NCBI RefSeq assembly: GCF_020164585.1
Contig: NZ_JAIQZF010000004.1
Span: 337,655-401,654 of the forward strand
DNA length: 64,000 nucleotides
DNA from: Psychroflexus curvus
GTDB taxonomy: Bacteria; Bacteroidota; Bacteroidia; Flavobacteriales; Flavobacteriaceae
Reading direction: 5' to 3'
Shown here: piece after piece, positions 35,413-44,724 of the stretch
Layout of the letters: every line of letters begins with the position of its first letter
Numbering within the stretch: position 1 is the first letter of the stretch
The notes under the pieces: generated by a model
Database searches by the model: none
What the model was told of the DNA's origin: nothing
What the model saw: the letters and a program-made list of their open reading frames with translations, nothing else
Program-made: the position numbers and the translations under genes

Positions 35413-36018
35413 TTGAAAAAAGATTTTGACAAGGAAGAAATAATTCAACATGTATCCACATTGTTGCAGGAAATTCCTACATCCATGGAAATCGTAAAAG
35501 ACGATTCTAAAAAAGAGCAGAGGTTTCTTTTTTTAGCCAGACACATGGTAGAGAAAGCCATTAAAAAAGATGCCTTATTGGTTTCTGACGATGGCAGAGG
35601 CATAGCTATCTTTTTTAAAATGGATGGTAAAGGTGACGGATTTTGGTCAGGTTTAATTCAGGACCTCAAGCTTGCTTTAAACGTAACTGGCATCAAAAAA
35701 GGCTTAAAAGCTTTAAAATCTCAGAAGTTTGTCAGGAAACAGCGACCAAACGAAGGTGAATTTTTATACTGCTGGTTTTGGGGTATTTTACCAGATGCCC
35801 GAGGAAATACAAGCGATAAGACTCCTTACAAAATGAAAGATGAAATGTACCGTATTTCTAAAGCACTACAGCTTCCCATCTACGCAGAAACCCGCATCAG
35901 AAAAGTGAGTATAGCTTACAGGAGATATGGCTTCAAAGTCCTTAAAGAATGGGAACACCCAAGTGGTGACACGATGTATTTTTTAAGATATACCCCACCA
36001 AAACCTGAGTCTAAGTAG
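35413..36018 (+). CDS. GNAT-like N-acetyltransferase, TTG start
   Basis: A 201 aa protein with the shape of a GNAT domain: a long N-terminal helix part, then YCWFWGILPDARGN near residue 117 (beta-4 and the acetyl-CoA loop region), and SIAYRRYGFKVLKEW near 168, where GNAT proteins carry the YxxxGF motif. The usual Q/R-x2-G-x-G/A loop is not well formed. The substrate is unknown. The start is TTG with a good promoter box upstream. The 3' end overlaps the convergent sigma-54 regulator gene by 8 bp. Confidence 0.72.
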   Translation: MKKDFDKEEIIQHVSTLLQEIPTSMEIVKDDSKKEQRFLFLARHMVEKAIKKDALLVSDDGRGIAIFFKMDGKGDGFWSGLIQDLKLALNVTGIKKGLKALKSQKFVRKQRPNEGEFLYCWFWGILPDARGNTSDKTPYKMKDEMYRISKALQLPIYAETRIRKVSIAYRRYGFKVLKEWEHPSGDTMYFLRYTPPKPESK

Positions 36019-37183
36019 CTTTTATCTGAACGAATCTTCTCACATCAGCCTCTGTTATTTTGTGATCACCTAAGATGATTAATCGTTCGACAACGTTACG
36101 TAACTCTCTTATATTTCCTGTCCAGTTGAGCTGTTCTAAAAGCGAGATGGCTTCAGGCTCAAAGACCTTAGGCTTTGTCCCCTGTTCTTTAGCGATTTTT
36201 TCAGTAAAATGTTTGATGAGCTCAGGAATATCTGCTCGTCTGTCTTTAAGCGCTGGAACATGGATAATAATCACAGCTAATCTATGGTATAAATCTTCTC
36301 GAAATCTTTTCCCGTCGATTTCATCTTTAAGGTCTTTATTGGTAGCAGCAATAACCCTCACATCTACTTTTATATCCTTATCGCTACCTACACGCTGTAC
36401 TCTGTTCTCCTGTAAAGCCCTCAACACTTTGGCCTGAGCTGAAAGGCTCATATCACCGATTTCATCAAGAAAAATAGTTCCCCCGTTGGCAGCTTCAAAC
36501 TTTCCGGCTCTGTCTTTATTGGCTGAGGTAAAAGCACCTTTAACGTGACCAAACAATTCGCTTTCTATCAATTCTGAGGGAATTGCAGCACAATTCACTT
36601 CTATAAAAGGGCCTTTATTTCTATCGCTTTTTTCGTGGAGCCAGTGCGCCACAAGCTCTTTACCAGTTCCATTTTCTCCAGTGATCAAAACTCTGGCTTC
36701 GGTAGGAGCCACTTTGTCGATCATCGACTTAATCTGGTCGAGTTCCTCTGACTTCCCAATCATCTCAAATTGTTTGGAAACTTTCTTTTTTAGCTGTTTG
36801 TTTTCTTTTGCTAACTGGGTATGATCTAAAGCAATTCTGACTGTGTTCAATAAACGATTGAGATCGGGGGGCTTAGAAATATAGTCGAATGCTCCCATTC
36901 TCATGGTTTGGACTGCAGTCTCAAGATCTCCATGACCAGAAATCATAACAACGGGGAGCTCTGGCTGTAATTTCTGACAAGCGGATAAGACTTCCAGACC
37001 ATCCATTTTCGGCATTTTGATATCACAGAGCACCAGGTCATATTTATTTTTTTTAATCATTTCTACACCTGACAAACCATCTTCAGCTTCGTCGATATCA
37101 TATTTATTTTCTTCTTCAAGTAATATTTTTTTTAAAACTCTACGTATAGCATCTTCATCTTCGATAATGAGTAGTGTTGGCAT
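36011..37183 (-). CDS. Sigma-54-dependent response regulator without DNA-binding domain
   Basis: A 390 aa NtrC-type protein. The receiver domain has D9 and D11, the phosphoacceptor Asp54 in LVLCDIKMPKMDG, and Lys104 in ISKPP. The AAA+ domain has Walker A GENGTGK at 169-175, the sigma-54 loop GAFTSA at 216-221 (consensus GAFTGA), and Walker B TIFLDEIGD at about 236. The C-terminal helical part ends at ITEADVRRFVQIKAT, with no Fis-type helix-turn-helix; standard NtrC proteins run 50-80 residues longer. It may therefore act from solution. No histidine kinase gene is adjacent. It lies 230 bp downstream of dnaJ. Confidence 0.9.
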   Translation of the reverse strand: MPTLLIIEDEDAIRRVLKKILLEEENKYDIDEAEDGLSGVEMIKKNKYDLVLCDIKMPKMDGLEVLSACQKLQPELPVVMISGHGDLETAVQTMRMGAFDYISKPPDLNRLLNTVRIALDHTQLAKENKQLKKKVSKQFEMIGKSEELDQIKSMIDKVAPTEARVLITGENGTGKELVAHWLHEKSDRNKGPFIEVNCAAIPSELIESELFGHVKGAFTSANKDRAGKFEAANGGTIFLDEIGDMSLSAQAKVLRALQENRVQRVGSDKDIKVDVRVIAATNKDLKDEIDGKRFREDLYHRLAVIIIHVPALKDRRADIPELIKHFTEKIAKEQGTKPKVFEPEAISLLEQLNWTGNIRELRNVVERLIILGDHKITEADVRRFVQIKAT

Positions 37184-37309
37184 AACTGTGTATTTTGAAT
37201 TAAATATAAGTTATATCAGAAGTTATAGAGCATCTACTTTACTTTTTTTAGAATATTTTAAAAGCTCAGTAGAAACCAATTTAAATAGTAAAGCTTTAAA
37301 AAAACAAAA

Positions 37310-37334
37310 CCCACCCTACAAAAAGCAGGGTGGG
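37310..37334 (-). terminator. Second hairpin downstream of dnaJ
   Basis: CCCACCCT and AGGGTGGG form a perfect 8-bp stem with a 9-nt loop. On the minus strand it is followed by TTTTGTTTT. It backs up the hairpin at 37360. Confidence 0.75.
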
Positions 37335-37359
37335 AAAAAAAATTGCTATGAAAAAGAAA

Positions 37360-37384
37360 AACACCGCTAAAAAAAAGCGGTGTT
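37360..37384 (-). terminator. Rho-independent terminator of grpE-dnaJ
   Basis: AACACCGCT and AGCGGTGTT form the stem with a 7-nt loop. On the minus strand it is followed by TTTCTTTTTC. It lies about 30 nt after the dnaJ stop. Confidence 0.75.
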
Positions 37385-37413
37385 CAAATATATATAATAT
37401 TTTGTTAACTAAG

Positions 37414-38544
37414 TTACGAAAACATGTCTTTTACCTTTTCAAAGAAGGATTTGTCCGACTTTTTTGGATCAGGTTCAAAATTAGAATCTTTTAAGTTATA
37501 TTCAAAAAATTCCTTTTGTTCCTTGGATAGAGTTTGAGGTGTCCATACATTGATGTGGACAAGCAAATCTCCAATACCATAACCATTAAGATTAGGAAGA
37601 CCTTTATTTCTAAGTCTTAAAATCTTTCCGCCTTGTACACCAGGCTCAATTTTTATTCTCACTTTACCGCCTACGGTTTCAATTTCTTTACTTCCTCCTA
37701 AAGCAGCTTCAGGATAGCTTATGTAAAGGTCGTAATGTAAGTTTTCACCATCACGCTGCAAAGTTTCATGATCTTTGACTTCAATTAAAACAATCAAATC
37801 TCCAGGAACTCCGTCTCCTACAGGTTCATTTCCTTTGTTTCCAACTTTCAATTGCATACCGTCTTCAACGCCGGCTGGAATCTTGATAGAAACCGTTTCT
37901 TCCGTCATCTTCAAACCATGAGCATCGGTACCCTGACCTTTTTTATCTATGATTTGACCAGAACCTCCACAGGCTGTACAAGGTGAAGCGGTTTGCATTC
38001 TACCCAAGATAGTATTGGTTACCCGCGTTACCTGGCCAGATCCTTTACAGGTTGTACAGGTTTTAAAGGTTGTATCTGATGGCTTTTTCTTACGAGAAAC
38101 TTTGACTTTTTTCTCTACACCTTTAGCTACTTCTTCGAGGGTTAAACTCACTCTTATTCTTAGATTGCCGCCTTTAGCTCTTTGTCTTCCGCCACCGCCG
38201 AAGCCTCCTCCGAAACCGGAGAACCCTTGACTTCTTCCACCGAAACCACTGCCGAAAATATCGCCAAATTGGCTGAAGATATCGTCCATATCCATACCTC
38301 CGCCGCCAAAGCCTTGAGATCCATCAAAGGCACCATGACCGAATTGATCATACTTTTGCCTTTTCTGCTCATTTCCTAAAACTTCGTAAGCTTCGGCAGC
38401 TTTCTTAAATTTGTTTTCAGCTTCAGTGTCATCGGGATTTTTATCGGGATGGAATTTGATAGCCATCTTCCGATATGCTTTCTTGATTTCAGCTTGTGAT
38501 GCACCTTTAGATAAGCCTAATATGTCATAATAATCTTCTTTCAT
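37414..38544 (-). CDS. dnaJ: Chaperone protein DnaJ
   Basis: Hsp40 co-chaperone that stimulates DnaK (376 aa, standard length). J domain [25 protein letters not shown] with the HPD motif in [10 protein letters not shown], then a Gly/Phe-rich linker ([11 protein letters not shown] and repeats), and a central domain of CxxCxGxG zinc repeats. The first, CTTCKGSG, and the next, CTACGGSG, are visible; the block looks shortened, with fewer than the four repeats of E. coli DnaJ. Then the C-terminal substrate-binding region ([16 protein letters not shown]). It starts 7 bp behind grpE. Confidence 0.95.
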   Translation of the reverse strand: MKEDYYDILGLSKGASQAEIKKAYRKMAIKFHPDKNPDDTEAENKFKKAAEAYEVLGNEQKRQKYDQFGHGAFDGSQGFGGGGMDMDDIFSQFGDIFGSGFGGRSQGFSGFGGGFGGGGRQRAKGGNLRIRVSLTLEEVAKGVEKKVKVSRKKKPSDTTFKTCTTCKGSGQVTRVTNTILGRMQTASPCTACGGSGQIIDKKGQGTDAHGLKMTEETVSIKIPAGVEDGMQLKVGNKGNEPVGDGVPGDLIVLIEVKDHETLQRDGENLHYDLYISYPEAALGGSKEIETVGGKVRIKIEPGVQGGKILRLRNKGLPNLNGYGIGDLLVHINVWTPQTLSKEQKEFFEYNLKDSNFEPDPKKSDKSFFEKVKDMFS

Positions 38545-38550
38545 AATTTT

Positions 38551-39150
38551 TTATTTTCCCGTGACTACTTTTGGATAACGTATGATTTTGTCACCTAAAG
38601 TATATCCTTTTTCAACAACATCTACAATTTTGCCTTTCATGTCGTCACTTGGTGCTGGAATTTGTGTAATTGCTTCATGTAATTCAGAATCAAAAACATC
38701 TCCTGCTTTTACTGGCATCACCTCTAAACCTTTGTTTTTAAGGGTTTCTCGAAGTTTATTATTGATTAACTCGACACCTTCAACAAGTGAATTGTCCTCA
38801 GATTTTTTGATCTCCAGCATAGCTCTATCAAAATCATCAAGAACAGGAAGCATAGACTGCATTACATCCTGACTTGCAGTTTTGAACAGTTCGATACGCT
38901 CTTTAGAAGTTCTGCGCTTGTAATTTTCGAATTCCGCAAACAATCTCAGGTACTTGTCATCTTTAGCATCGAGTTCCTGCTGTAACTGCTCTTCCTTAGA
39001 AAGCTGTTTTTCAGTTGCCTCAGCAGTATCTTCCTGACCTTCAGTTGAAGATGTGTCATCATTTTGAGATTCAGAAGTTTCTGTATGACCTTCATCGACT
39101 TTAGCGTCAACTGGTTCTTTGTCTTCTGATTTTATATTCTTATCACTCAT
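38551..39150 (-). CDS. grpE: Nucleotide exchange factor GrpE
   Basis: Releases ADP from DnaK (199 aa). An acidic, Ser/Thr-rich N-terminal region of about 55 residues is followed by a long helix (EKQLSKEEQLQQELDAKDD), then the GrpE signature RLFAEFENYKRRTSKE and the C-terminal beta domain (GDVFDSELHEAITQIP and GYTLGDKIIRYPKVVTGK). First gene of grpE-dnaJ. A 25-bp perfect palindrome lies 19-43 bp before its ATG. Confidence 0.95.
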   Translation of the reverse strand: MSDKNIKSEDKEPVDAKVDEGHTETSESQNDDTSSTEGQEDTAEATEKQLSKEEQLQQELDAKDDKYLRLFAEFENYKRRTSKERIELFKTASQDVMQSMLPVLDDFDRAMLEIKKSEDNSLVEGVELINNKLRETLKNKGLEVMPVKAGDVFDSELHEAITQIPAPSDDMKGKIVDVVEKGYTLGDKIIRYPKVVTGK

Positions 39151-39168
39151 GTCTTACTATTTATTAAT

Positions 39169-39193
39169 CAATTGGCAAATGTGTTGCCAATTG
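39169..39193. promoter_or_regulatory. Palindromic sigma-54-like promoter or operator between grpE and the YceI gene
   Basis: CAATTGGCAA and TTGCCAATTG flank a 5-nt spacer in perfect symmetry. Each strand reads TTGGCAA-N5-TTGC with GG and GC exactly 12 bp apart (start to start), the geometry of a sigma-54 -24/-12 promoter (TGGCAC-N5-TTGC). For grpE the predicted start falls about 13 nt before the ATG; for the YceI gene about 72 nt before. The symmetry equally fits a dimeric repressor site. Confidence 0.5.
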
Positions 39194-39270
39194 CACTTTA
39201 ATGCCATAATGACATACCGCAAGTGTGGAATGTTTTTGGATAGTTGTTTTAAAATCAAAACAAATAAAAA

Positions 39271-39945
39271 ATGAAAAAGAATGTAATCAATTCAATGTTA
39301 GTTTTATCATTGATAGCACTAGCCTTAAGTTGTAAAAGCGACAAGAAAACTGAAACTTCTGATGAGAAAAAAACCGCAGAAACCTCAGAAATGGCAACAA
39401 CTTATAAGGTTGATGTAGATCAGTCTAAGATTAAGTGGATAGGATCGAAGCCAGCCGGAGAACACAATGGAACAGTTTCTCTGTCAGAAGGAACTTTGAC
39501 AGCCAATGGTGATGAATTAGTAGGCGGCACTATTGTTATTGACATGACAAGCGTTGACGTACTGGACTTGGAAGGTCAGGATAAAAAGGATTTGGAAAAC
39601 CATTTAATGGGATATTCAAATGGTAAGGAAGATCATTTTTTCAATGCCACGAAATATCCTGAAGCTAACTTTGAAATTACAGGCGTCAATACGGTTGAAA
39701 ATCAAACCATGTTATCTGGAAATTTAACTTTGAAAGACACCACAAAGAACATCACTTTCCCAGTTCAGGTTTCTATGAATGAAGCTGATGATTCGCTTGT
39801 ATTACTTTCTGATGATATTATTTTGGACAGAACTGAGTGGGGAATCAAGTTTATGTCTAAGTCTTTTATTGAGAATCTTGGAGATAACTTTGTAAGCGAT
39901 GAAATGAAAATAGCATTTGACTTGACCGCTTTTGAAGCTGAATAG
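39271..39945 (+). CDS. YceI family lipoprotein
   Basis: A 224 aa lipoprotein with the lipobox LALSC near residue 21 after a signal peptide (MKKNVINSMLVLSLIALA). A polar linker (KSDKKTETSDEKKTAETSE) follows. The YceI domain starts at about residue 45 (YKVDVDQSKIKWIGSKPAGEH) and ends LTAFEAE. YceI proteins are lipocalin-like isoprenoid-binding beta barrels. The family is often induced by stress. It is divergent from grpE-dnaJ and shares the palindromic control region. Confidence 0.9.
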   Translation: MKKNVINSMLVLSLIALALSCKSDKKTETSDEKKTAETSEMATTYKVDVDQSKIKWIGSKPAGEHNGTVSLSEGTLTANGDELVGGTIVIDMTSVDVLDLEGQDKKDLENHLMGYSNGKEDHFFNATKYPEANFEITGVNTVENQTMLSGNLTLKDTTKNITFPVQVSMNEADDSLVLLSDDIILDRTEWGIKFMSKSFIENLGDNFVSDEMKIAFDLTAFEAE

Positions 39946-39969
39946 GGGTTAAAGCAAAAAAACTCAAAT

Positions 39970-40006
39970 AAAAAATCCCTCAAAACTTAATTTGAGGGAT
40001 TTTTTT
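39970..40006. terminator. Bidirectional terminator between the YceI gene and DUF3467
   Basis: ATCCCTCAAA and TTTGAGGGAT form a perfect stem with a 6-nt loop, A-run on the left and T-run on the right. It can stop the YceI transcript on the plus strand and the rpoC-DUF3467 transcript on the minus strand. Confidence 0.85.
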
Positions 40007-40029
40007 ATATCCGGACTTAAAAGAGAAGG

Positions 40030-40347
40030 TTAAGCTTCTCCTGTAGGTCCACCAAAATTCATTGGAATATTGGTTTTTTCCTGTTCTTTAATCGGTCCCT
40101 GGCTTTTCTCAAAACGATTGATATTATCATTCAAAGCTCTCAACAGGCGCTTAGCATGCTGAGGCGTAAGTATGATTCTAGATCTCACTTTATTCTTAGG
40201 AGACCCAGGCATGATGTTCACAAAATCCAAAACAAACTCAGTTTGTGAATGATTGATGATGGCCAGGTTACTATAAATCCCCTGTGCCACGTCATCATCT
40301 ATTTGGATATTGAGCTTCTGCTGCTTTTTATCGTCTTGATCGCTCAT
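40030..40347 (-). CDS. DUF3467 domain-containing protein
   Basis: A 105 aa protein with the family stretch IDDDVAQGIYSNLAIINHSQTEFVLDFVNIMPG split here by position: GIYSNLAI near residue 23 and ILTPQHAKRLLRALNDNI near 62. The family is conserved in Bacteroidetes and other phyla and is of unknown role. It starts 2 bp after the rpoC stop and is followed by a terminator, so it is the last gene of the rpoBC transcript. The placement suggests a link to transcription, which is inference only. Confidence 0.88.
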   Translation of the reverse strand: MSDQDDKKQQKLNIQIDDDVAQGIYSNLAIINHSQTEFVLDFVNIMPGSPKNKVRSRIILTPQHAKRLLRALNDNINRFEKSQGPIKEQEKTNIPMNFGGPTGEA

Positions 40348-40349
40348 GG

Positions 40350-43300
40350 TTAATTAAAGTTTACATTCACTTCCTGTTTCTTCTCCATCATTGAGGCCAG
40401 TTCTTCTTTAGACCCTACAATGATATCGTCAAACTCTCTCAATCCTGTACCCGCCGGAATTCTATGTCCAACGATTACATTTTCTTTCAAGCCTTCCAAG
40501 TAATCCACTTTACCACTTACCGCAGCTTCGTTTAGTACTTTGGTTGTTTCCTGGAAGGAAGCAGCCGAGATAAAGGACTTGGTCTGTAGAGAAGCTCTAG
40601 TAATACCCTGCAATATTGGCGCTGCAGTTGCAGATTCAGCATCACGTGCCGTAACCAGTTGCTTGTCTTCGCGTTTCAGGATTGAATTTTCATCTCTCAA
40701 TTCACGTAAAGTAACAACCTGTCCGGGCTTAAGCGCAGTACTGTCTCCGGCATCTTCTACGATTTTCTTTCCGAAAATATTATCGTTTTCTTCAATGAAA
40801 TCTTCTTTATGCACCAGTTGATTTTCTAGGAATATAGTATCACCGGAATCCTGAATTCTTACTTTTCTCATCATTTGTCTTACGACAACTTCAAAGTGCT
40901 TGTCATTAATTTGAACCCCCTGCAATCTATATACTTCCTGAACTTCGTTCACTAAGTATTGTTGAACTGCACTTGGGCCTTTAATGTTCAGGATGTCTTC
41001 TGGAGTTACAGAACCATCTGACAATGGCATACCAGCTTTTACATAGTCATTTTCCTGTACCAGAATCTGGTTAGAAAGTTTGACCAGGTATTTTTTGACT
41101 TCACCAAGTTTAGATTCTATAATGATTTCACGATTACCTCTTTTGATTTTACCAAAAGATACCACACCGTCAATCTCACTTACTACAGCAGGATTTGAAG
41201 GGTTTCTCGCTTCAAACAATTCTGTAAGACGTGGAAGACCCCCTGTGATATCACCTGCTTTAGATGATTTTCTAGGGATTTTCACTAAAATCTTTCCGAT
41301 TTTGATTTCTTCATCATCATCTACCATCAAGTGAGCTCCAACTGGTAAGTTGTAAGATCTCATGATTTCATCATCATTATTCTTAATGTGAAGTGTTGGA
41401 ATCTTACGTTTGTTCTTAGATTCTATAATTACTTTCTCCTGGAAACCAGTTTGCTCATCACTTTCAACCTCGAAAGTTTGACCTTGTGTGATGTTTTCAA
41501 ATTCAATTTTACCAGAGAATTCTGAAATAATCACACCGTTATAAGGATCCCACTTACAGATGACATCACCTTTTTTGACTTTATCGCCAGGGTTAATCAT
41601 CAATTCAGAACCATAAGGAATAACGTTTGTACTTAAAGCAATTCCAGATTTTTTATCTATAATTTTAACTTCCGAAGTTCTCGAAATAACGATATCAATT
41701 TTCTTTCCTTCGCTATTCTGACCTTCAACAGTTTTTAAATCTTCGATTTCTGCTACACCGTCAAATTTAGCTTCAAGTTTATTTTCTTCTGATATGTTAC
41801 CTGCAATACCACCTACGTGGAAGGTTCTTAAGGTTAGCTGTGTACCTGGCTCACCAATAGATTGAGCGGCGACTACACCAACAGCTTCACCGCGTTGTAC
41901 AGTTTTGTTGGTAGATAAGTTTCTACCGTAACATTTCACACAAATACCTTGTTTAGCCTCACAGGTTAATGGAGAACGCACTTCAACAGAGTTTAAAGCT
42001 GAAGCTTCAACCTTATCAGCTGCATCTTCAAGAATCTCATCACCAGCATTCGCAAGAAGTTCCTGTGAAATTGGATCCACGATATCATTCAATGCTGTTC
42101 TACCTACGATTCGTTCACCAAGACTTTCTACTACTTCATCGTTTTTCTTCAATGCTGAAACTTCAATACCTCTCAATGTTCCACAATCTTCTTCTCTTAC
42201 GATAACATCCTGAGAAACATCTACCAGTCTACGCGTTAAATAACCCGCATCGGCAGTTTTGAGTGCAGTATCGGCAAGACCTTTACGTGCACCGTGAGTA
42301 GATATAAAGTATTCTAAAATCGACAGACCTTCTTTAAAGTTGGAAAGAATAGGGTTTTCAATAATTTCACCACCAGCAGATGTAGATTTTTTAGGCTTAG
42401 CCATCAATCCACGCATACCGGTTAACTGGCGAATCTGTTCTTTAGACCCCCTTGCACCAGAGTCAAGCATCATGTATACCGAGTTGAACCCTTGCTTATC
42501 TTCACGAATTCGCTTCATAGCAAGTTCTGTCAAGTTAGCATTGGTCGCCGTCCAGATATCAATAACCTGATTGTAACGCTCGTTGTTGGTGATAAGACCC
42601 ATGTTATAGTTTCCTATAACGCCTTCTACCTGCTCGTTAGCATCATCAATCATAGATTGTTTTTCTTCAGGGATAATAATATCACCTAAAGAGAAAGACA
42701 ATCCACCTCTAAAGGCGAAGTTGTATCCAAGACTTTTGATCTCATCAAGAAACTCAGCGGTTTCAGGGACAGATGTTTTCTTAAGCACTCTTGCGATAAC
42801 ATCACGAAGCGCTTTCTTAGTCATGACATCGTTGATGAAACCAACACTGTCTGGAATAGATTCATTAAACAAAACTCGTCCAACAGTCGTTTCAATATTT
42901 TTCTTGACAATCTCACCGTTCTCATCAACATCATTAGTTCTGATAGTGATCAAAGCATTTAAGTCAACCTGCTTCTCGTTATAGGCGATATTGACTTCTT
43001 CTGCAGAGTAAAACTTAAGACCTTCTCCTTTCACTTTCTCTTCCGGAGTAGATGATCTTGGTTTGGTCATGTAGTATAATCCAAGAACCATATCCTGAGA
43101 AGGTACAGTAATTGGGGATCCATTAGCAGGATTCAAAATACTGTGTGATGCCAACATCAAGAGTTGAGCTTCCAGGATAGCTTCTGGTCCTAAAGGTAAG
43201 TGCACCGCCATCTGGTCACCGTCAAAATCGGCATTGAAGGCAGTACAAACCAATGGGTGTAACTGTATAGCTTTACCTTCAATCAATTTTGGCTGAAAAG

Positions 43301-44657
43301 CTTGTATGCCAAGTCTGTGAAGGGTTGGAGCACGGTTAAGTAACACAGGGTGTCCCTTTAACACGTTTTCAAGAATATCCCAAACTACAGGCTCTTTTTT
43401 GTCTATTATTTTCTTAGCGGATTTTACAGTTTTTACAATTCCTCTTTCAATCAGTTTTCTGATCACAAAAGGCTTGTAAAGTTCTGCTGCCATATCTTTA
43501 GGCAATCCACATTCGAACATTTTCATTTCCGGTCCAACGACGATGACAGAACGGGCAGAATAATCCACACGCTTACCTAGAAGGTTTTGTCTGAAACGTC
43601 CTTGTTTTCCTTTTAGGGAATCAGAAAGCGATTTCAGTGGTCTGTTAGAATCCGTTTTAACAGCAGAAGATTTTCTTGTGTTGTCAAATAGAGAATCTAC
43701 AGATTCCTGAAGCATACGCTTCTCATTTCTAAGAATAACTTCCGGAGCTTTTATTTCCATCAATCGCTTTAAACGATTGTTTCTGATAATCACTCGTCTG
43801 TAAAGGTCATTCAAATCTGATGTCGCGAAACGACCACCATCAAGAGGAACAAGAGGTCTTAATTCTGGTGGAGTTACAGGGATCACTTTCATGATCATCC
43901 ACTCAGGATTATTTTCTCTGTTGTTTTTAGAATCTCTAAGCGCTTCAACAACCTGAAGACGTTTTAGAGCTTCCGTTTTTCTCTGCTTGGAAGTTTCGTT
44001 GTTTGCTTTGTGTCTGAGGTCATAAGAAAGCTCATCTAAATCTAGACGCTTTAGAATTTCCAATAAACATTCAGCTCCCATTTTAGCGAGGAACTTGTTA
44101 GGATCGTCATCGTCTAGGTACTGATTTTCCTGAGGAAGTCCATCTAAAATATTCAGGTATTCTTCTTCAGTTAAGAAATCCATTTTCTTAAGCGGCTCTC
44201 CTTCTTCGTTCTTCGCATCCCCTGGTTGAATAACGACATAGCGTTCATAATAAATGATCATGTCGAGTTTCTTGGAAGGAATTCCAAGAAGGTATCCAAT
44301 TTTATTTGGCAATGATCTGAAATACCAAATGTGAGCTACAGGAACAACTAAATTGATGTGTCCAACGCGGTCTCTTCTTACCTTTTTCTCGGTAACCTCT
44401 ACACCACATCGGTCACAAACGATTCCTTTGTAGCGTATTCTTTTATATTTTCCACAAGCACATTCATAATCTTTGACAGGGCCAAAAATTCGTTCACAAA
44501 ACAGTCCATCTCTTTCTGGCTTGTGTGTTCTGTAATTAATAGTTTCAGGTTTTAAAACTTCACCTCTGGATTCGGCTAGAATACTTTCCGGAGAAGATAA
44601 ACCTATAGAGATTTTATTAAATCTCTTTTGTGTATTCTTATCATTATTTCTTGTCAT
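40350..44657 (-). CDS. rpoC: RNA polymerase subunit beta'
   Basis: Catalytic subunit of RNA polymerase (1435 aa). The N-terminal zinc site has [20 protein letters not shown] near residue 66, the clamp follows, and the active-site [12 protein letters not shown] carries three Mg-binding aspartates near residue 470. The second zinc-binding region includes [18 protein letters not shown] near 905. The trigger-loop region has [18 protein letters not shown] near 945. The C-terminus ends in [12 protein letters not shown]. It follows rpoB after 67 bp with a hairpin between. Confidence 0.97.
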   Translation of the reverse strand: MTRNNDKNTQKRFNKISIGLSSPESILAESRGEVLKPETINYRTHKPERDGLFCERIFGPVKDYECACGKYKRIRYKGIVCDRCGVEVTEKKVRRDRVGHINLVVPVAHIWYFRSLPNKIGYLLGIPSKKLDMIIYYERYVVIQPGDAKNEEGEPLKKMDFLTEEEYLNILDGLPQENQYLDDDDPNKFLAKMGAECLLEILKRLDLDELSYDLRHKANNETSKQRKTEALKRLQVVEALRDSKNNRENNPEWMIMKVIPVTPPELRPLVPLDGGRFATSDLNDLYRRVIIRNNRLKRLMEIKAPEVILRNEKRMLQESVDSLFDNTRKSSAVKTDSNRPLKSLSDSLKGKQGRFRQNLLGKRVDYSARSVIVVGPEMKMFECGLPKDMAAELYKPFVIRKLIERGIVKTVKSAKKIIDKKEPVVWDILENVLKGHPVLLNRAPTLHRLGIQAFQPKLIEGKAIQLHPLVCTAFNADFDGDQMAVHLPLGPEAILEAQLLMLASHSILNPANGSPITVPSQDMVLGLYYMTKPRSSTPEEKVKGEGLKFYSAEEVNIAYNEKQVDLNALITIRTNDVDENGEIVKKNIETTVGRVLFNESIPDSVGFINDVMTKKALRDVIARVLKKTSVPETAEFLDEIKSLGYNFAFRGGLSFSLGDIIIPEEKQSMIDDANEQVEGVIGNYNMGLITNNERYNQVIDIWTATNANLTELAMKRIREDKQGFNSVYMMLDSGARGSKEQIRQLTGMRGLMAKPKKSTSAGGEIIENPILSNFKEGLSILEYFISTHGARKGLADTALKTADAGYLTRRLVDVSQDVIVREEDCGTLRGIEVSALKKNDEVVESLGERIVGRTALNDIVDPISQELLANAGDEILEDAADKVEASALNSVEVRSPLTCEAKQGICVKCYGRNLSTNKTVQRGEAVGVVAAQSIGEPGTQLTLRTFHVGGIAGNISEENKLEAKFDGVAEIEDLKTVEGQNSEGKKIDIVISRTSEVKIIDKKSGIALSTNVIPYGSELMINPGDKVKKGDVICKWDPYNGVIISEFSGKIEFENITQGQTFEVESDEQTGFQEKVIIESKNKRKIPTLHIKNNDDEIMRSYNLPVGAHLMVDDDEEIKIGKILVKIPRKSSKAGDITGGLPRLTELFEARNPSNPAVVSEIDGVVSFGKIKRGNREIIIESKLGEVKKYLVKLSNQILVQENDYVKAGMPLSDGSVTPEDILNIKGPSAVQQYLVNEVQEVYRLQGVQINDKHFEVVVRQMMRKVRIQDSGDTIFLENQLVHKEDFIEENDNIFGKKIVEDAGDSTALKPGQVVTLRELRDENSILKREDKQLVTARDAESATAAPILQGITRASLQTKSFISAASFQETTKVLNEAAVSGKVDYLEGLKENVIVGHRIPAGTGLREFDDIIVGSKEELASMMEKKQEVNVNFN

Positions 44658-44700
44658 AATACAAGTGCTAAAGAATTATTGTAATAAATGTGATAACATC

Positions 44701-44718
44701 TCCTGCCCGAAGGCAGGA
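44701..44718 (-). ncRNA. cUUCGg hairpin between rpoB and rpoC (mRNA element)
   Basis: On the minus strand TCCTGCC-TTCG-GGCAGGA forms a 7-bp stem closed by a UUCG tetraloop, one of the most stable RNA hairpins. It lies 6 nt after the rpoB stop and 43 nt before the rpoC start. No T-run follows, so it is more likely an mRNA stability or spacing element than a terminator. Annotated as an RNA element, not an independent RNA gene. Confidence 0.5.
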
Positions 44719-44724
44719 TTGCTA

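Noticed and set aside
37350..37490. Small plus-strand frame beginning MKKKNTAKKKRCS between the two hairpins
   Set aside because: It consists of the terminator hairpin and then runs antisense into dnaJ; no upstream promoter box.
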